A stretch of 64,000 nucleotides of DNA from Lewinellaceae bacterium (GTDB lineage: Bacteria > Bacteroidota > Bacteroidia > Chitinophagales > Saprospiraceae), in the NCBI GenBank assembly GCA_020636255.1, contig JACJYE010000001.1, positions 372,001 through 436,000 on the forward strand, given 5' to 3'. The position numbers and the translations under genes were made by a program. Position 1 is the stretch's first letter; every line of letters starts with the position of its first letter. Positions 51,604-61,155 of the stretch are shown one piece after another. The notes under the pieces are model-generated. The model made no database searches, was not told the DNA's origin, and worked only from the letters and a program-made list of their open reading frames with translations.

Positions 51604-52149
51604 TTATTCCTTTGGCGTGCTGTGAAAGGCGACGATAAATGCGGTGAGCACCCTCATAGGCAGCGGGACGTTTTCATCAAGATCATCCGTTATGGCCCAA
51701 TCGCGGGGGTCGCCCTCCCAGTTGGTGTACATGTTGAACTCGCCGGCATTGGAGCTCCGCACGGCCCATTCGTCAAAGGTATTTCCATAGCGGCAGCTCA
51801 GGGTGAGCTGGTAGCTGCCGTCGCTGATGCGCCATTCCCGAAAATTGCCATTCCAGACGGTGCGGGCGCTGATGATGGCGTTATCGCCGCGGGCTTCCCA
51901 TTCGTTTGGGTTGTCGCCCCACTTCAGGCGGATATTACCGGTGGATTCGCCGAGGCGATACTGCCATTCCGTCCAGTCATCCTGTCCTTGCCAGCGCTGC
52001 CGTAGTTCTCCATCCTGCCCTTCGGTATCCGTGTAGATGATCCATTCGGTGAAGCTGTCATTCCATCGGGTGGCCAGGCCAGTAAGGTGTTGGGCCCTGG
52101 CAGTTACAGCCAGCAGCAGAACGGCAAAAATAGCAGTAAGCTGCTTCAT
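51604..52149 (-). CDS. Secreted protein with tryptophan-rich repeats
   Basis: About 181 residues from the ATG at 52149. Signal peptide (LTAIFAVLLLAVTARA). The mature protein repeats a motif of the form (R/K/V/N)W.(D/G).(F/P)xEW(x)I six times at about 25-residue spacing: RWNDSFTEWIIY, RWQGQDDWTEWQYR, KWGDNPNEWEAR, VWNGNFREWRIS, RYGNTFDEWAVR, NWEGDPRDWAIT. Probably a repetitive beta structure; I do not recognise the family. Periplasmic or secreted. Confidence 0.75.
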   Translation of the reverse strand: MKQLTAIFAVLLLAVTARAQHLTGLATRWNDSFTEWIIYTDTEGQDGELRQRWQGQDDWTEWQYRLGESTGNIRLKWGDNPNEWEARGDNAIISARTVWNGNFREWRISDGSYQLTLSCRYGNTFDEWAVRSSNAGEFNMYTNWEGDPRDWAITDDLDENVPLPMRVLTAFIVAFHSTPKE

Positions 52150-52169
52150 AATACCTGTTTCAATGACCC

Positions 52170-52535
52170 TCAAAAAGGCAGGTCGTCATCAGCGGCATAG
52201 CTCGGCTCGTCGCTGACGGAGGGGAAAGAGCTGTCGCCGGCATCGGCAGGCGGTGCTGCTGCCTGTGCGTTGGCCTTTTCCAGGCGCCAGGCATTGAGGT
52301 TCGTGAAATATTTACCCTGCCATTCGCGGCCACGCAGGTCGAAATGGACTTTAATCGGTTCCCCTTCTTCGAAAGGGTCGAGCAGGGAACAGCGGTCCTG
52401 CACCAACTGGAATTTGACGAATTGCGGGTAGTTGCCGCTCATCACCTCGATCACGAACTCCCGGGCCTGGAAGGTGCCTGTTTTATTTTCGGTGTCGTAC
52501 TTCTTGATCAACTTTCCTTCAACTTCAAAAGACAT
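52170..52535 (-). CDS. DUF3127-family protein
   Basis: 121 residues. The conserved part is the first 90 (MSFEVEGKLIKKYDTENKTG, GTFQAREFVIEV, IKVHFDLRGREWQGKYFTNL), followed by an alanine/proline tail and an acidic end (DDDLPF). The pattern is OB-fold-like and the acidic tail recalls single-strand-binding proteins. Function unknown; widespread in Bacteroidota. Confidence 0.88.
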   Translation of the reverse strand: MSFEVEGKLIKKYDTENKTGTFQAREFVIEVMSGNYPQFVKFQLVQDRCSLLDPFEEGEPIKVHFDLRGREWQGKYFTNLNAWRLEKANAQAAAPPADAGDSSFPSVSDEPSYAADDDLPF

Positions 52536-52677
52536 AAGCTTGCTTCATTTTTTGTTATGGCGAAAGGCTTTCAAAAATACAAAAAGCCCGGGTAAACAGA
52601 AAGCGGTATGGCATTAATTCCAATAATTCAGCTCTCCGTTGAGCCAAAACACACTGTTTCAGCATGCTTCTCCAGTG

Positions 52678-53115
52678 TTATTGATTGGGCCAGTCCGGAC
52701 AGAGGGGTTCTGCTTCTACCGGTTCTTCTTTCAGCAGCTCCTGGCACTCTTCTGTATCCATAAGCTGGTGAATATTGGTCGGCATCTTACAGATGACCGC
52801 CTTGTGGCCTCTGACGGCGATCGGCGACTTGATGAGGTGCGGGTTGTGGCGCAGGATGTGTATCCACCCTTCTTCGTCAAAGTCGCGGCCTCTGAGGTGC
52901 TCCTGATAATAGGGATCCGATTTGTCAAGTAGCTCTTTGGGGTGCACCTTGAGGGATTTGAGGATCTCTTCCCAGCAAGTGTCGTTCAACGGGGCCTTAT
53001 CATAGGCATAAGCTTCGACATAGGGCACCAGGCTTTGAGCGTGAGCTACTGCCATCCGGTGAGCCCTGATTTCCGGATTGTAAAAAATCCTGATTTCACG
53101 AACGTTAGCTTTCAT
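52678..53115 (-). CDS. ArsC/Spx-like thioredoxin-fold protein without active-site cysteine
   Basis: About 145 residues from the ATG at 53115. Overall layout of arsenate-reductase-family proteins (IRIFYNPEIRAHRMAVAHAQ; LDKSDPYYQEHLRGRDFDEE; PHLIKSPIAVRGHKAVICKM). The N-terminal CxxC/Cx(S) site is absent (NPEIRAHR instead of NPRCSKSR), so it is unlikely to be an arsenate reductase. A regulatory role, as in Spx, is a possibility. Confidence 0.75.
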   Translation of the reverse strand: MKANVREIRIFYNPEIRAHRMAVAHAQSLVPYVEAYAYDKAPLNDTCWEEILKSLKVHPKELLDKSDPYYQEHLRGRDFDEEGWIHILRHNPHLIKSPIAVRGHKAVICKMPTNIHQLMDTEECQELLKEEPVEAEPLCPDWPNQ

Positions 53116-53208
53116 GATCAAAGCTTTTGATTCACCCTATAATTTACAAAAAAAACCGAATAAAAAATAGCATCCAGGGTATGAAATCAGGCATTTACAA
53201 CACTTTTC

Positions 53209-53835
53209 TCACGCCTGCGTGTAAATGGCATATTTCTCCAAATAATATTCTTCGCTGAAGAATTTGGACAGGGGGTGGGTTTCGGTATAGGAGCCGCGGG
53301 GCAGGGCTTTGATCTCGCTTTTTACATCCCCTCCTTTCAAGGCCAGCAGGCCGTTGGGCAGGGCGTGCTGTTGTTTCTGTTTGATGAGCGGAAAGCTCCA
53401 GGCCACCAGCTTGTCGAGGCTGGCCACTGCGCGGCTGACGACGAAGTCGAAACGTTGTTTTACCTCTTCAGCGCGGATGTGCAGGGCTTCTACATTGGCA
53501 AGCCCGATGGCACGGGAAATTTCTTCCACGACCAAGACCTTCTTTCTGGTGCCGTCGATGAGGGTGAACCGGGCCTGCGGAAAGAGAATGGCCAGCGGTA
53601 TGCCCGGAAACCCTCCGCCTGTGCCCAGGTCGAGTATCTCAGCGCCGGGTTTGAAGCTAACCACTTTGGCCAGGGCCAGAGAATGCAGGATATGGTGGGT
53701 GTAAAGGTTGTCGATATCCTTGCGGGAAATGACGTTGATCTTATCATTCCACTCCCGGTAGAGCGGCTCCAGCTGGGCGAACCGGGCCTGCTGTACTTCC
53801 GTCAGCTTTGGAAAGTATTTGAGGATGATCTCCAT
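53209..53835 (-). CDS. rsmG: 16S rRNA (guanine527-N7)-methyltransferase RsmG
   Basis: 208 residues from the ATG at 53835, which gives the canonical start; the frame stays open further up but only antisense-like and across the pseudouridine synthase gene. LDLGTGGGFPGIPLAILFPQ is the SAM-binding loop typical of RsmG (GxGGGxPG), with FVVSRAVASLDKLVAW later. Methylates G527 of 16S rRNA. Confidence 0.93.
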   Translation of the reverse strand: MEIILKYFPKLTEVQQARFAQLEPLYREWNDKINVISRKDIDNLYTHHILHSLALAKVVSFKPGAEILDLGTGGGFPGIPLAILFPQARFTLIDGTRKKVLVVEEISRAIGLANVEALHIRAEEVKQRFDFVVSRAVASLDKLVAWSFPLIKQKQQHALPNGLLALKGGDVKSEIKALPRGSYTETHPLSKFFSEEYYLEKYAIYTQA

Positions 53836-53839
53836 GCGC

Positions 53840-54514
53840 TTAATCGATTTCGAAAGCATTCCAGACGGGGTCGCCGGCCGGCACGGGCGCCGTGATGGCC
53901 TCCCACTCGCCGGATACCGGGTGGCGAAAACGCAACTTCCAGGCATGCAGGTGGATGGACCTGTCGGGGTTGCCGCGGCGAAAACCGTATTTAACATCAC
54001 CCTTGATGGGGCAGCCGATGGCGGCCAGCTGGGCCCGTATCTGGTGGTGGCGGCCGCTGAGCAGGCGCACTTCCAGCAGGTGGTATCTGTCGATGCTGCG
54101 CAGGTATCGGTAGGACAGCTCTGCCAGCTGGGCGCCGGGCTTCTCTTCGTCCAGGGCTACCGAGCGGTTGAGGCGGGCATTTTTCGCCACATAATGGCGT
54201 AACATCCCTTCTTCCACTTCAGGTTTTTGCCCGACGACGGCCAGGTAAACCTTTTCCACGTCGCGACTGCGGAACTGCTCGCTCACGCTGGCCATGGCGC
54301 CCGGATTTTTGGCAAAAAGGGCGATACCGCTGGCAGGCCTGTCGAGCCGGTGGATGGGATGCAACTTGCACTGCGCATAGATCTCTCCGAGCCTGATCAG
54401 CGCTTTGTCGCCCGTTTTATCATCCTGTACCGGCAAACCAGCAGGTTTGTTGAACGCGATGAGCTGATTGTTCTTATACAACACCAGGCTGCCGATCTGA
54501 AAGGCGTGTTCCAT
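53840..54514 (-). CDS. RluA-family pseudouridine synthase
   Basis: About 224 residues from the ATG at 54514. Catalytic motif HPIHRLDRPASGIALFAK with the nucleophilic aspartate (HRLDxxxSG), and LLSGRHHQIRAQLAAIGCPI. No S4 domain, so a short stand-alone synthase; target uridine unknown. It follows the DUF4834-like gene by 2 bp and precedes rsmG by 4 bp: a tight run. Confidence 0.92.
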   Translation of the reverse strand: MEHAFQIGSLVLYKNNQLIAFNKPAGLPVQDDKTGDKALIRLGEIYAQCKLHPIHRLDRPASGIALFAKNPGAMASVSEQFRSRDVEKVYLAVVGQKPEVEEGMLRHYVAKNARLNRSVALDEEKPGAQLAELSYRYLRSIDRYHLLEVRLLSGRHHQIRAQLAAIGCPIKGDVKYGFRRGNPDRSIHLHAWKLRFRHPVSGEWEAITAPVPAGDPVWNAFEID

Positions 54515-54516
54515 AT

Positions 54517-54693
54517 TCAATCTACTTCTTCGTAATCGATATATTCGCCCTCATCGGCCTGCTTTTCCGGGGTCGGCGGCTCCTCCGGGCGTATCCGTTC
54601 CTGCCGGTTTTCCGCACCCCGGTTCAACGCTGATGGGGTAAAGAAAAAGCGGTATAGCAGATAAACGATCAAGACGGTGAAAATCAGTTTCAT
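54517..54693 (-). CDS. Small DUF4834-like membrane protein
   Basis: 58 residues, read by eye. One N-terminal hydrophobic helix (MKLIFTVLIVYLLYRFFF) then a charged tail ending in EGEYIDYEEVD. This matches the DUF4834 layout in Bacteroidota. Its stop lies 2 bp before the RluA-type gene, so it is probably the first gene of that operon. Function unknown. Confidence 0.8.
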   Translation of the reverse strand: MKLIFTVLIVYLLYRFFFTPSALNRGAENRQERIRPEEPPTPEKQADEGEYIDYEEVD

Positions 54694-54931
54694 AGATCAG
54701 GAGTTTGACATGCCGGCCTATTGGTTTCCGGATTGGCGCATAGTACACAAATAGCGGTTTAAAGTGCAATTATCGGGAATCTTTTTTCCAAAAAGCAACA
54801 GAAAGCCTGCCGGGCCGCTGCCAGTAGCAATAATTTTTTACTTTTGCAGTTCATGGACCAGAGGCCCCTGTGCAATTGATACACAAGGTGTTGAAAGGCT
54901 TCCAACCTAAGTTTAACAATCGGAATACTCA

Positions 54932-57900
54932 ATGGGATCAACGAAACGCTTACACACCATCGCCGGCTGGCTGGTTTTTGCCGTCGCGCTCGTGGTTTAT
55001 TATTTCTCTGTAGAGCCTACCGGCAGCCTTTGGGACTGCGGCGAGTTCATCCTGGGAGCATACAAATTACAGGTCGTACACCCTCCCGGCGCTCCGCTGT
55101 TCATGATCGTAGGCCGCCTTTTTACGGCAGTAGCAGAGATGCTTTCCAACAACCCGTCTGACATCGCCTTTTCCGTCAACCTCATGTCGGCGATCAGTAC
55201 TGCTTTCGCGGCCATGTTCATCTGCTGGACGACCATTATCCTCAGCGAGCTGGCCCTGGTGGGCCGCGATGGCGAGCTCGATGGCCCGCAAACCATTGCT
55301 ACCGCCGGTGCTGGCCTGGTAGCCGGGCTGAGCACCGCTTTTGCTTCTTCCGTCTGGTTCTCGGCCGTTGAAGGGGAAGTGTATGCCATGTCCACCTTTT
55401 TCACCACCCTCACGCTTTGGTCAATGATGAAATGGTACCGGCTGCCGGACAACCAGCAGGCCGACCGCTGGCTGCTGTTCGCCGTTTACTCCGCGGGCCT
55501 TTCCGTCGGGGTGCACTTGCTGAGTATCCTGACTTTCCCGGCCCTGGCGCTGTTTTATTACTTTAAAAAATACCACAAGCATAACTGGGGCGGCATTATC
55601 CTCGCCGCCGTGGCAGGCGTCGCTGCCATTGTAGGCATACAAGTACTCATTATCGTGGGTATACCCCGGCTGTGGGTGGCCATGGAATTGCTCACGGTCA
55701 ATGGTATGGGCCTGCCGTTCCATTCCGGCCTGGTGCCGACCCTGCTGATCGTCGGCGCCCTCATTTTCTTCGGCCTGCGCTATGCCCACCGTACGGGCAA
55801 CCTGGGCCTGCAACACCTGATAGTAGGCGCTACACTGGTCGCGATCGGCTTCTCGACCATCGGCGTTATCGTCGTTCGCGCCAATGCGAACCCGCCTATC
55901 AATATGAACGCCCCGAGTGATGCCATGCGGCTGCTTCCTTATCTCAACCGCGAGCAGTACGGCGAACGCGCCTTGTTGCGCGGGCCTCACTTCGACGCCA
56001 AACCCATAGAAACCGAAACGAAAGACCGTTATGGCCGAGTAGGCGGCCACTATGAGATCATAGACCAGAAGATCTCCTACGTTTACCGCAATTCCGATAA
56101 GATGCTCTTCCCGCGTATGGGCGACTATACGCAGGGACGCCCGGCCCTGTACAAGCGTTGGATGGGCCTGAACCCCAATGCTCCGCTGCCCCCGGGGCGC
56201 CCCAACCAGCTCGACAACCTGCAGTTCCTCTTCAGCTACCAGCTGGGATGGATGTACTGGCGGTATTTTATGTGGAACTTCTCCGGGCGGCAGAATGGCG
56301 AGCAGGGGTTCTATCCATGGAATAAGTCGGCCGGCCACTGGATCACCGGCATCACTTTCCTCGACAATATTCGCCTGCCAGGCCAGAGCTTTTTGCCGGA
56401 AACCATGAAAAAGGACCCGGCGCGCAACAAATATTACATGTTGCCCTTCCTGTTCGGCATATTTGGCATGTTCTTCCATTTCCGCCGCCGCAATTATAAC
56501 GCCATCGGCCTGCTGGCGCTATTCGTCATCACGGGTATAGGCATTATCATCTATTCCAACCAGCCGCCCAATGAGCCCCGCGAGCGCGACTACGTGCTGG
56601 TCGGGTCCATCTTTACCTTTTGTATCTGGGTCGGCATGGGAGTACTGGCTGTGTTCGAGTTCCTCAGGGAACGGCTCAAACAGAGCGGCGCCGTAGCTGC
56701 CGTTATCGCTTCGCTTATCGTGCTGAGCGCCCCGCTGCTCATGGGTACGCAGAATTTCGATGACCATAGCCGCCGCCACCATACCGGCGCCCGTGATTAC
56801 GCTTCGAACTTCCTGGAGAGCTGCGCGCCCAATGCCATTATCTTTACCTATGGCGATAACGATACCTACCCGCTGTGGTATGCTCAGGAAGTGGAAGGCA
56901 TCCGCACCGACGTGCGGGTCGTCAACCTCAGCCTTATCGCTGTCGACTGGTATATCGACCTGCTGCGGCGCAAGGTCAATGACTCGCCGCCCATAGAAAT
57001 GTCGATACCTCAGGAAGCCTTGCGCGGCAAAAAGCGCAATCAGCTCTTCTATTATAACCCGAGCGGCCAGGACCGCCCCATGACACTGCAGAACTTCGTT
57101 CGTTTCATAGGTGAAGATCACCCGCTACCTATGGCTTCCGGGCGGGAACTGGAAAGCCATTATCCCACCAAGCAGGTTTTCATACCCGTCAACCGGGAGG
57201 AAGTGCTGTCCTCCGGAGTGGTGGGCCAGGAAGATACCGCCCGCATCGTACAGGCGATCCCCCTCAACCTTCAGGATAAGGACTATATGATCAAGGACGA
57301 GATCGCCATCCTGGATATTATCTCTACGAACCTCTGGAAGCGCCCCATCTACTTCGCGGTGACCTGCCGCCAGGACAAGCTCTTCGGCCTCGACGACTAT
57401 ATGCAGCTGGAGGGCCTGGCGCTGCGCATCGTGCCCGTGCGTACCCCGAGCGACGCTCAGTACGGTATTATCGGCAGTGGCAGGGTCAATGCCGATGCCG
57501 TATATGAGAACGTCATGGACAAATTCCGCTGGGGCAATTTTGACAAGTACGATATGTTCGTCGACCAGAGCTACGCTCCCAGTATCCAGAGCCATCAGCT
57601 GAGCATGCGGCGGGCTGCGCTCAAGCTGCTGCAGGATGGCGACAAGGAGCGTGCACTCAGCCTGATCGACAAGTATTTCGAGGTGTTCCCCAATATGAAC
57701 TTCCCGTACGATTACCGGGCCTATTACATGATCTCTGTGTACCTGCAGGCCGATGCATACGACCGGGCCAAGCCCCACCTGCAGATACTTGCCAAAGAGA
57801 TGGCGGACCACCTGGCGTTCTACAACGCATTGCCGCCCGACGTACTGGAGTCGAGCTACGAAACGGATTACCTGCTGGCCATGCGCACCAAGGACGACAT

Positions 57901-58015
57901 CATGCGCGCTGCCGAGCAGAACAAGGACGATACCTTTAGCCAATACCTGAAAGGCCTCTTCGCGCCTTTTGAGATCGAGGAAACGGAAAATACGCCTTTG
58001 CAGGATGAAAACTAA
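54932..58015 (+). CDS. DUF2723 membrane protein (PMT/TMEM260-like)
   Basis: 1027 residues. About a dozen transmembrane segments in the first 630, beginning WLVFAVALVVYYFSVEPTGS with DCGEFILGAYKLQVVHPPGA and PLFMIVGRLF, which match DUF2723. The C-terminal 400 residues are soluble (YGDNDTYPLWYAQEVEGIRT). The fold is that of C-type glycosyltransferases such as protein O-mannosyltransferases. Acts in the inner membrane, probably in glycosylating exported proteins. Its end overlaps rpiB by 11 bp. Confidence 0.9.
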   Translation: MGSTKRLHTIAGWLVFAVALVVYYFSVEPTGSLWDCGEFILGAYKLQVVHPPGAPLFMIVGRLFTAVAEMLSNNPSDIAFSVNLMSAISTAFAAMFICWTTIILSELALVGRDGELDGPQTIATAGAGLVAGLSTAFASSVWFSAVEGEVYAMSTFFTTLTLWSMMKWYRLPDNQQADRWLLFAVYSAGLSVGVHLLSILTFPALALFYYFKKYHKHNWGGIILAAVAGVAAIVGIQVLIIVGIPRLWVAMELLTVNGMGLPFHSGLVPTLLIVGALIFFGLRYAHRTGNLGLQHLIVGATLVAIGFSTIGVIVVRANANPPINMNAPSDAMRLLPYLNREQYGERALLRGPHFDAKPIETETKDRYGRVGGHYEIIDQKISYVYRNSDKMLFPRMGDYTQGRPALYKRWMGLNPNAPLPPGRPNQLDNLQFLFSYQLGWMYWRYFMWNFSGRQNGEQGFYPWNKSAGHWITGITFLDNIRLPGQSFLPETMKKDPARNKYYMLPFLFGIFGMFFHFRRRNYNAIGLLALFVITGIGIIIYSNQPPNEPRERDYVLVGSIFTFCIWVGMGVLAVFEFLRERLKQSGAVAAVIASLIVLSAPLLMGTQNFDDHSRRHHTGARDYASNFLESCAPNAIIFTYGDNDTYPLWYAQEVEGIRTDVRVVNLSLIAVDWYIDLLRRKVNDSPPIEMSIPQEALRGKKRNQLFYYNPSGQDRPMTLQNFVRFIGEDHPLPMASGRELESHYPTKQVFIPVNREEVLSSGVVGQEDTARIVQAIPLNLQDKDYMIKDEIAILDIISTNLWKRPIYFAVTCRQDKLFGLDDYMQLEGLALRIVPVRTPSDAQYGIIGSGRVNADAVYENVMDKFRWGNFDKYDMFVDQSYAPSIQSHQLSMRRAALKLLQDGDKERALSLIDKYFEVFPNMNFPYDYRAYYMISVYLQADAYDRAKPHLQILAKEMADHLAFYNALPPDVLESSYETDYLLAMRTKDDIMRAAEQNKDDTFSQYLKGLFAPFEIEETENTPLQDEN

Positions 58016-58445
58016 CACCGTTGCCATCGGCTGCGACCATGCCGGCTTTCCCTATAAAAAGGCCATCCTGGCCTTGCTTGGGGAGCTGGGCATCGAAGTG
58101 CTGGATTTCGGGACGGACGCTCCCGATTCGGCCGACTACCCCGATTTTGTCCACCCTGTGGCGGATAAGGTCGAACAGGGACAGGCGGGCCTTGGCATCG
58201 TCATGTGCGGCAGCGGCAATGGTGTGGCCATGACGGCCAACAAACATCAGGGCATACGCGCTGCCCTTTGCTGGCAGGAAGAAGTGGCCCGGCTGGCCCG
58301 CAGCCACAACAACGCCAACGTGCTGGCCATCCCCGTGCGCTTCATCCCGGAAGCCGAAGCGCTGGCCATTGTAAAGGTGTTCCTGGAAACGGATTTCGAA
58401 GGCGGGCGGCATGCCCGAAGGGTAGATAAGATCGCCTTGAAATAG
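58005..58445 (+). CDS. rpiB: Ribose 5-phosphate isomerase B
   Basis: 146 residues from the ATG at 58005, overlapping the previous gene by 11 bp. IGCDHAGFPYKKAI contains the active-site DHAG, GLGIVMCGSGNGVAMTANKH the phosphate-binding loop with catalytic cysteine, and ARSHNNANVLAIPVRF follows. It interconverts ribose 5-phosphate and ribulose 5-phosphate. Confidence 0.95.
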   Translation: MKTNTVAIGCDHAGFPYKKAILALLGELGIEVLDFGTDAPDSADYPDFVHPVADKVEQGQAGLGIVMCGSGNGVAMTANKHQGIRAALCWQEEVARLARSHNNANVLAIPVRFIPEAEALAIVKVFLETDFEGGRHARRVDKIALK

Positions 58446-58470
58446 CGTGGCATCCAAATAAGCTCTGAAA

Positions 58471-58513
58471 AACGATGGCCGGCATCCTGCGCAGGATGCC
58501 GGCTATCGTTTTT
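58471..58513 (+). terminator. Rho-independent terminator of rpiB
   Basis: Two adjoining 20-base halves (58471-58490 and 58491-58510) form an almost perfect palindrome with one G-T pair, starting AACGATGGCCGGCATCCTGC, followed by TTT. Strong stem, almost no loop. It lies 26 bp after rpiB. Confidence 0.85.
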
Positions 58514-58518
58514 ACAAC

Positions 58519-58815
58519 AAAAAAGGGTAGAAGTCGCCTTCTACCCTAGTGGTGAGTTTTGGGCAGGTTCTACCCCCCAAAATGAACCTTGCCCACTCAC
58601 TCCTTCAGAGCCTTCGCAGGCCCTAAAATCGTGAAAGCCCGTTGCCGTATGGCAAAGAGCATGAAATAAGTTCTATTGCGCGAGCAACGCGCCAACTACC
58701 CCCCAGTGTTGGCAACGCTGCTCACAACAATAGGCTTTTGAGGGCCTCGAAACCGTGGCCCCGTATCATTACGTAGCACCATAATACCTACCCGGGTATG
58801 AACATACCCTATAGT
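58519..58815 (-). ncRNA. Candidate structured RNA ending in a minus-strand terminator
   Basis: On the minus strand a 10-bp hairpin (58524-58547, AGGGTAGAAG ... CTTCTACCCT) is followed by six T, a clear terminator with no gene in front of it. The 260 bases upstream fold locally into several stems: GGGTATG/CATACCC, GGGCC/GGCCC, a 15-bp stem GAGCAGCGTTGCCAAC with GTTGGCGCGTTGCTC, and GGTTC/GAACC. Two loops share TGGGGGGTA. A possible -35 (TTGACT) lies near 58850. Length about 290 nt. No match to tmRNA, RNase P or SRP RNA signatures; a 6S-like RNA is possible. The remaining gap to htpG (58816-59251) shows nothing else. Confidence 0.5.
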
Positions 58816-59251
58816 ATAGGTATACAACTGGTACACTACCGCCTTAGTCAAAAATTTGGTACGTAGACAGGAAACTAAAAACAGAAGTTGTTAGTGTTGC
58901 TCTCTGATAGCTCTCTTGGAAGGGAATTACCCCTTCTTTTCGGTGTGCAAATTATGAATTTCTGTAATAAATATCAACTTGTTCCGAAAAAAACTCGCAC
59001 ACCTTTTGTTTGCGGCTTTAAAAAAGCCCTTGCGCATATTTGCTTTGGGTTAGTATAGTAGCCAATGCGTCTGTTTGTACGGGTTATGCTTTTCAATGTT
59101 GCGTCAAATTGTCAGTTTTTTTCCCATGGCATAACATTTGGTAGTTAACATTGTACGCCGGCGCGGGCAAAGCGAAAAAACGGCCGCCCCATCCGGCTAC
59201 ATACACGTTCGGAACTGATTCAACATCAAATATTTATAAAACCTAAATATT

Positions 59252-61117
59252 ATGGCCAAGAAAAAAGGGAACATATCTGTACAAACAGAAAATATTTTTC
59301 CCATCATTAAAAAATTCCTCTACTCTGACCACGAGATCTTCCTGCGCGAGCTCATTTCCAATGCTGTCGATGCGACGGTGAAACTCAGGGCCCTCGCCTC
59401 CCGGGGAGAAGTATCAGGTGATCTTGGCGACACCACTATCGAGGTGCTGCTCGATAAGGACAAGAAGGCCCTCACCGTCCGCGACAGAGGTATCGGCATG
59501 ACCGAAGAGGAGGTGAAAAAATACCTCAACCAGGTGGCCTTCTCCAGCGCACAGGAGTTTTTGGAAAAATACAAGAACGAAGCCGCCATCATCGGCAACT
59601 TCGGCCTGGGCTTTTATTCTTCTTTTATGGTGGCCGACAAGGTGGAAGCCGTCACCAAATCATACCAGGACGCGCCAGGCGTAACCTGGGCCTGCGAAGG
59701 GGACCCCAAATACACCCTCGCAGAGAACGATAAAGCGGAGCGGGGTACCGACGTCGTGCTGCACATCAACGAAGAGAATAAGGAATTCCTGGAGGAACAC
59801 CGCATCCGGCAGTTGCTCGATAAGTACTGCAAGTTCCTCCCCATCCCCATCAAATTCGGCACCCGCACGGAAACCGTCACCGAAGGCGAAGGCGAAGACA
59901 AGGTGGAAAAGGAAGTGGAAGTAGACGATATCATCAACAACACCAACCCCGCCTGGCGCCGCCAGCCTTCTGAGCTCACCGACGAGGATTACAAGGCTTT
60001 TTACAACGAACTCTACCCCTTCAGCACCCCGCCCCTGTTCTGGATACACCTCAATATCGATTACCCTTTCAACCTGACCGGCATCCTGTACTTCCCCAAG
60101 CTGGGCAGCAATTTCGAAGTGCAGAAGAACAAGATCCAGTTGTACAGCAACCAGGTCTATGTCACGGACAACGTGAAGGATATCGTGCCCGAATTCCTCA
60201 CCCTGCTGCACGGCGTGATCGATTCGCCGGACATCCCGCTGAACGTGTCGCGTAGTTACCTGCAGGGCGACAGCAACGTGCGCAAGATCACGGGCTACAT
60301 CACCAAGAAGGTGGCCGACAAGCTGAGCGAGCTGTTCAAAAAAGAACGGGAGAGCTTCGAGGATAAGTGGAACGACCTGGGCGTTTTTGTCAAGTACGGC
60401 ATCATCTCGGATGAGAAATTTTACGAGCGGGCGCTGCCTTTCACCCTGGTGCGCAACACGGAGGGCGCCTTTTTCCCCATCGAGGAATACAAGGAGAAGA
60501 TCAAGGAAAATCAGACGGACAAATACGATAAGGTAGTAGCCCTGTACACCAACGACGCCGAAGGCCACGACAGCTTTATCCGCGCCGCCAGGGCCCGGGG
60601 GTACGACGTGCTGGTGTTCGACAACGTCATCGACAACCACTTCATGCAGCACCTGGAATACAAGCTGGGCAATATAACCTTCGTCCGGGCCGACTCCGAT
60701 ACGGTCGACAACCTGGTGCAGAAGGATGAAAAACAGGAATCGGTGCTCAGCGAAGAACAGGAAAAAGACCTTAAGGCCGTATTCGAAACGCTGGTAACGG
60801 ACGGTGGTACCGTACAGGTAAAAGCCCTTTCGCCCGATGACCTGCCCGTGGCCATCACCAAGCCGGAATTCATGCGCCGCTTCAAGGAGATGCAGATGCT
60901 GCAGGGCATGCAGCTCGGCGAGTTGCCCGATTCCTACAACCTGGTGGTCAACGCCAACCACCCGCTCATTGCCGGCAAGCTGCTGGAGGAGCAGGATAAG
61001 GAAAAACGCAGCGAACTGGCCGCTTACCTTTACAAGCTGGCCCAGCTCAACCAGAATATGCTGCGCGGCAGCAACCTGACGGAATTTATCAACAAGAGCC
61101 TGGAATTTTTAAAGTAA
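59252..61117 (+). CDS. htpG: Molecular chaperone HtpG (Hsp90)
   Basis: 621 residues. The N-terminal GHKL ATPase has ELISNAVDA (E and N of the ATP site), DRGIGM and GNFGLGFYSSFMVADK. The middle domain has the conserved arginine-containing RSYLQGDSNVRKI. Bacterial Hsp90, homodimer, cytoplasmic. Long leader of about 400 bp with no gene. Confidence 0.97.
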   Translation: MAKKKGNISVQTENIFPIIKKFLYSDHEIFLRELISNAVDATVKLRALASRGEVSGDLGDTTIEVLLDKDKKALTVRDRGIGMTEEEVKKYLNQVAFSSAQEFLEKYKNEAAIIGNFGLGFYSSFMVADKVEAVTKSYQDAPGVTWACEGDPKYTLAENDKAERGTDVVLHINEENKEFLEEHRIRQLLDKYCKFLPIPIKFGTRTETVTEGEGEDKVEKEVEVDDIINNTNPAWRRQPSELTDEDYKAFYNELYPFSTPPLFWIHLNIDYPFNLTGILYFPKLGSNFEVQKNKIQLYSNQVYVTDNVKDIVPEFLTLLHGVIDSPDIPLNVSRSYLQGDSNVRKITGYITKKVADKLSELFKKERESFEDKWNDLGVFVKYGIISDEKFYERALPFTLVRNTEGAFFPIEEYKEKIKENQTDKYDKVVALYTNDAEGHDSFIRAARARGYDVLVFDNVIDNHFMQHLEYKLGNITFVRADSDTVDNLVQKDEKQESVLSEEQEKDLKAVFETLVTDGGTVQVKALSPDDLPVAITKPEFMRRFKEMQMLQGMQLGELPDSYNLVVNANHPLIAGKLLEEQDKEKRSELAAYLYKLAQLNQNMLRGSNLTEFINKSLEFLK

Positions 61118-61155
61118 TTCATGGCAGGAGGGGGCTTTGCCCGCTCCTGTACCCG

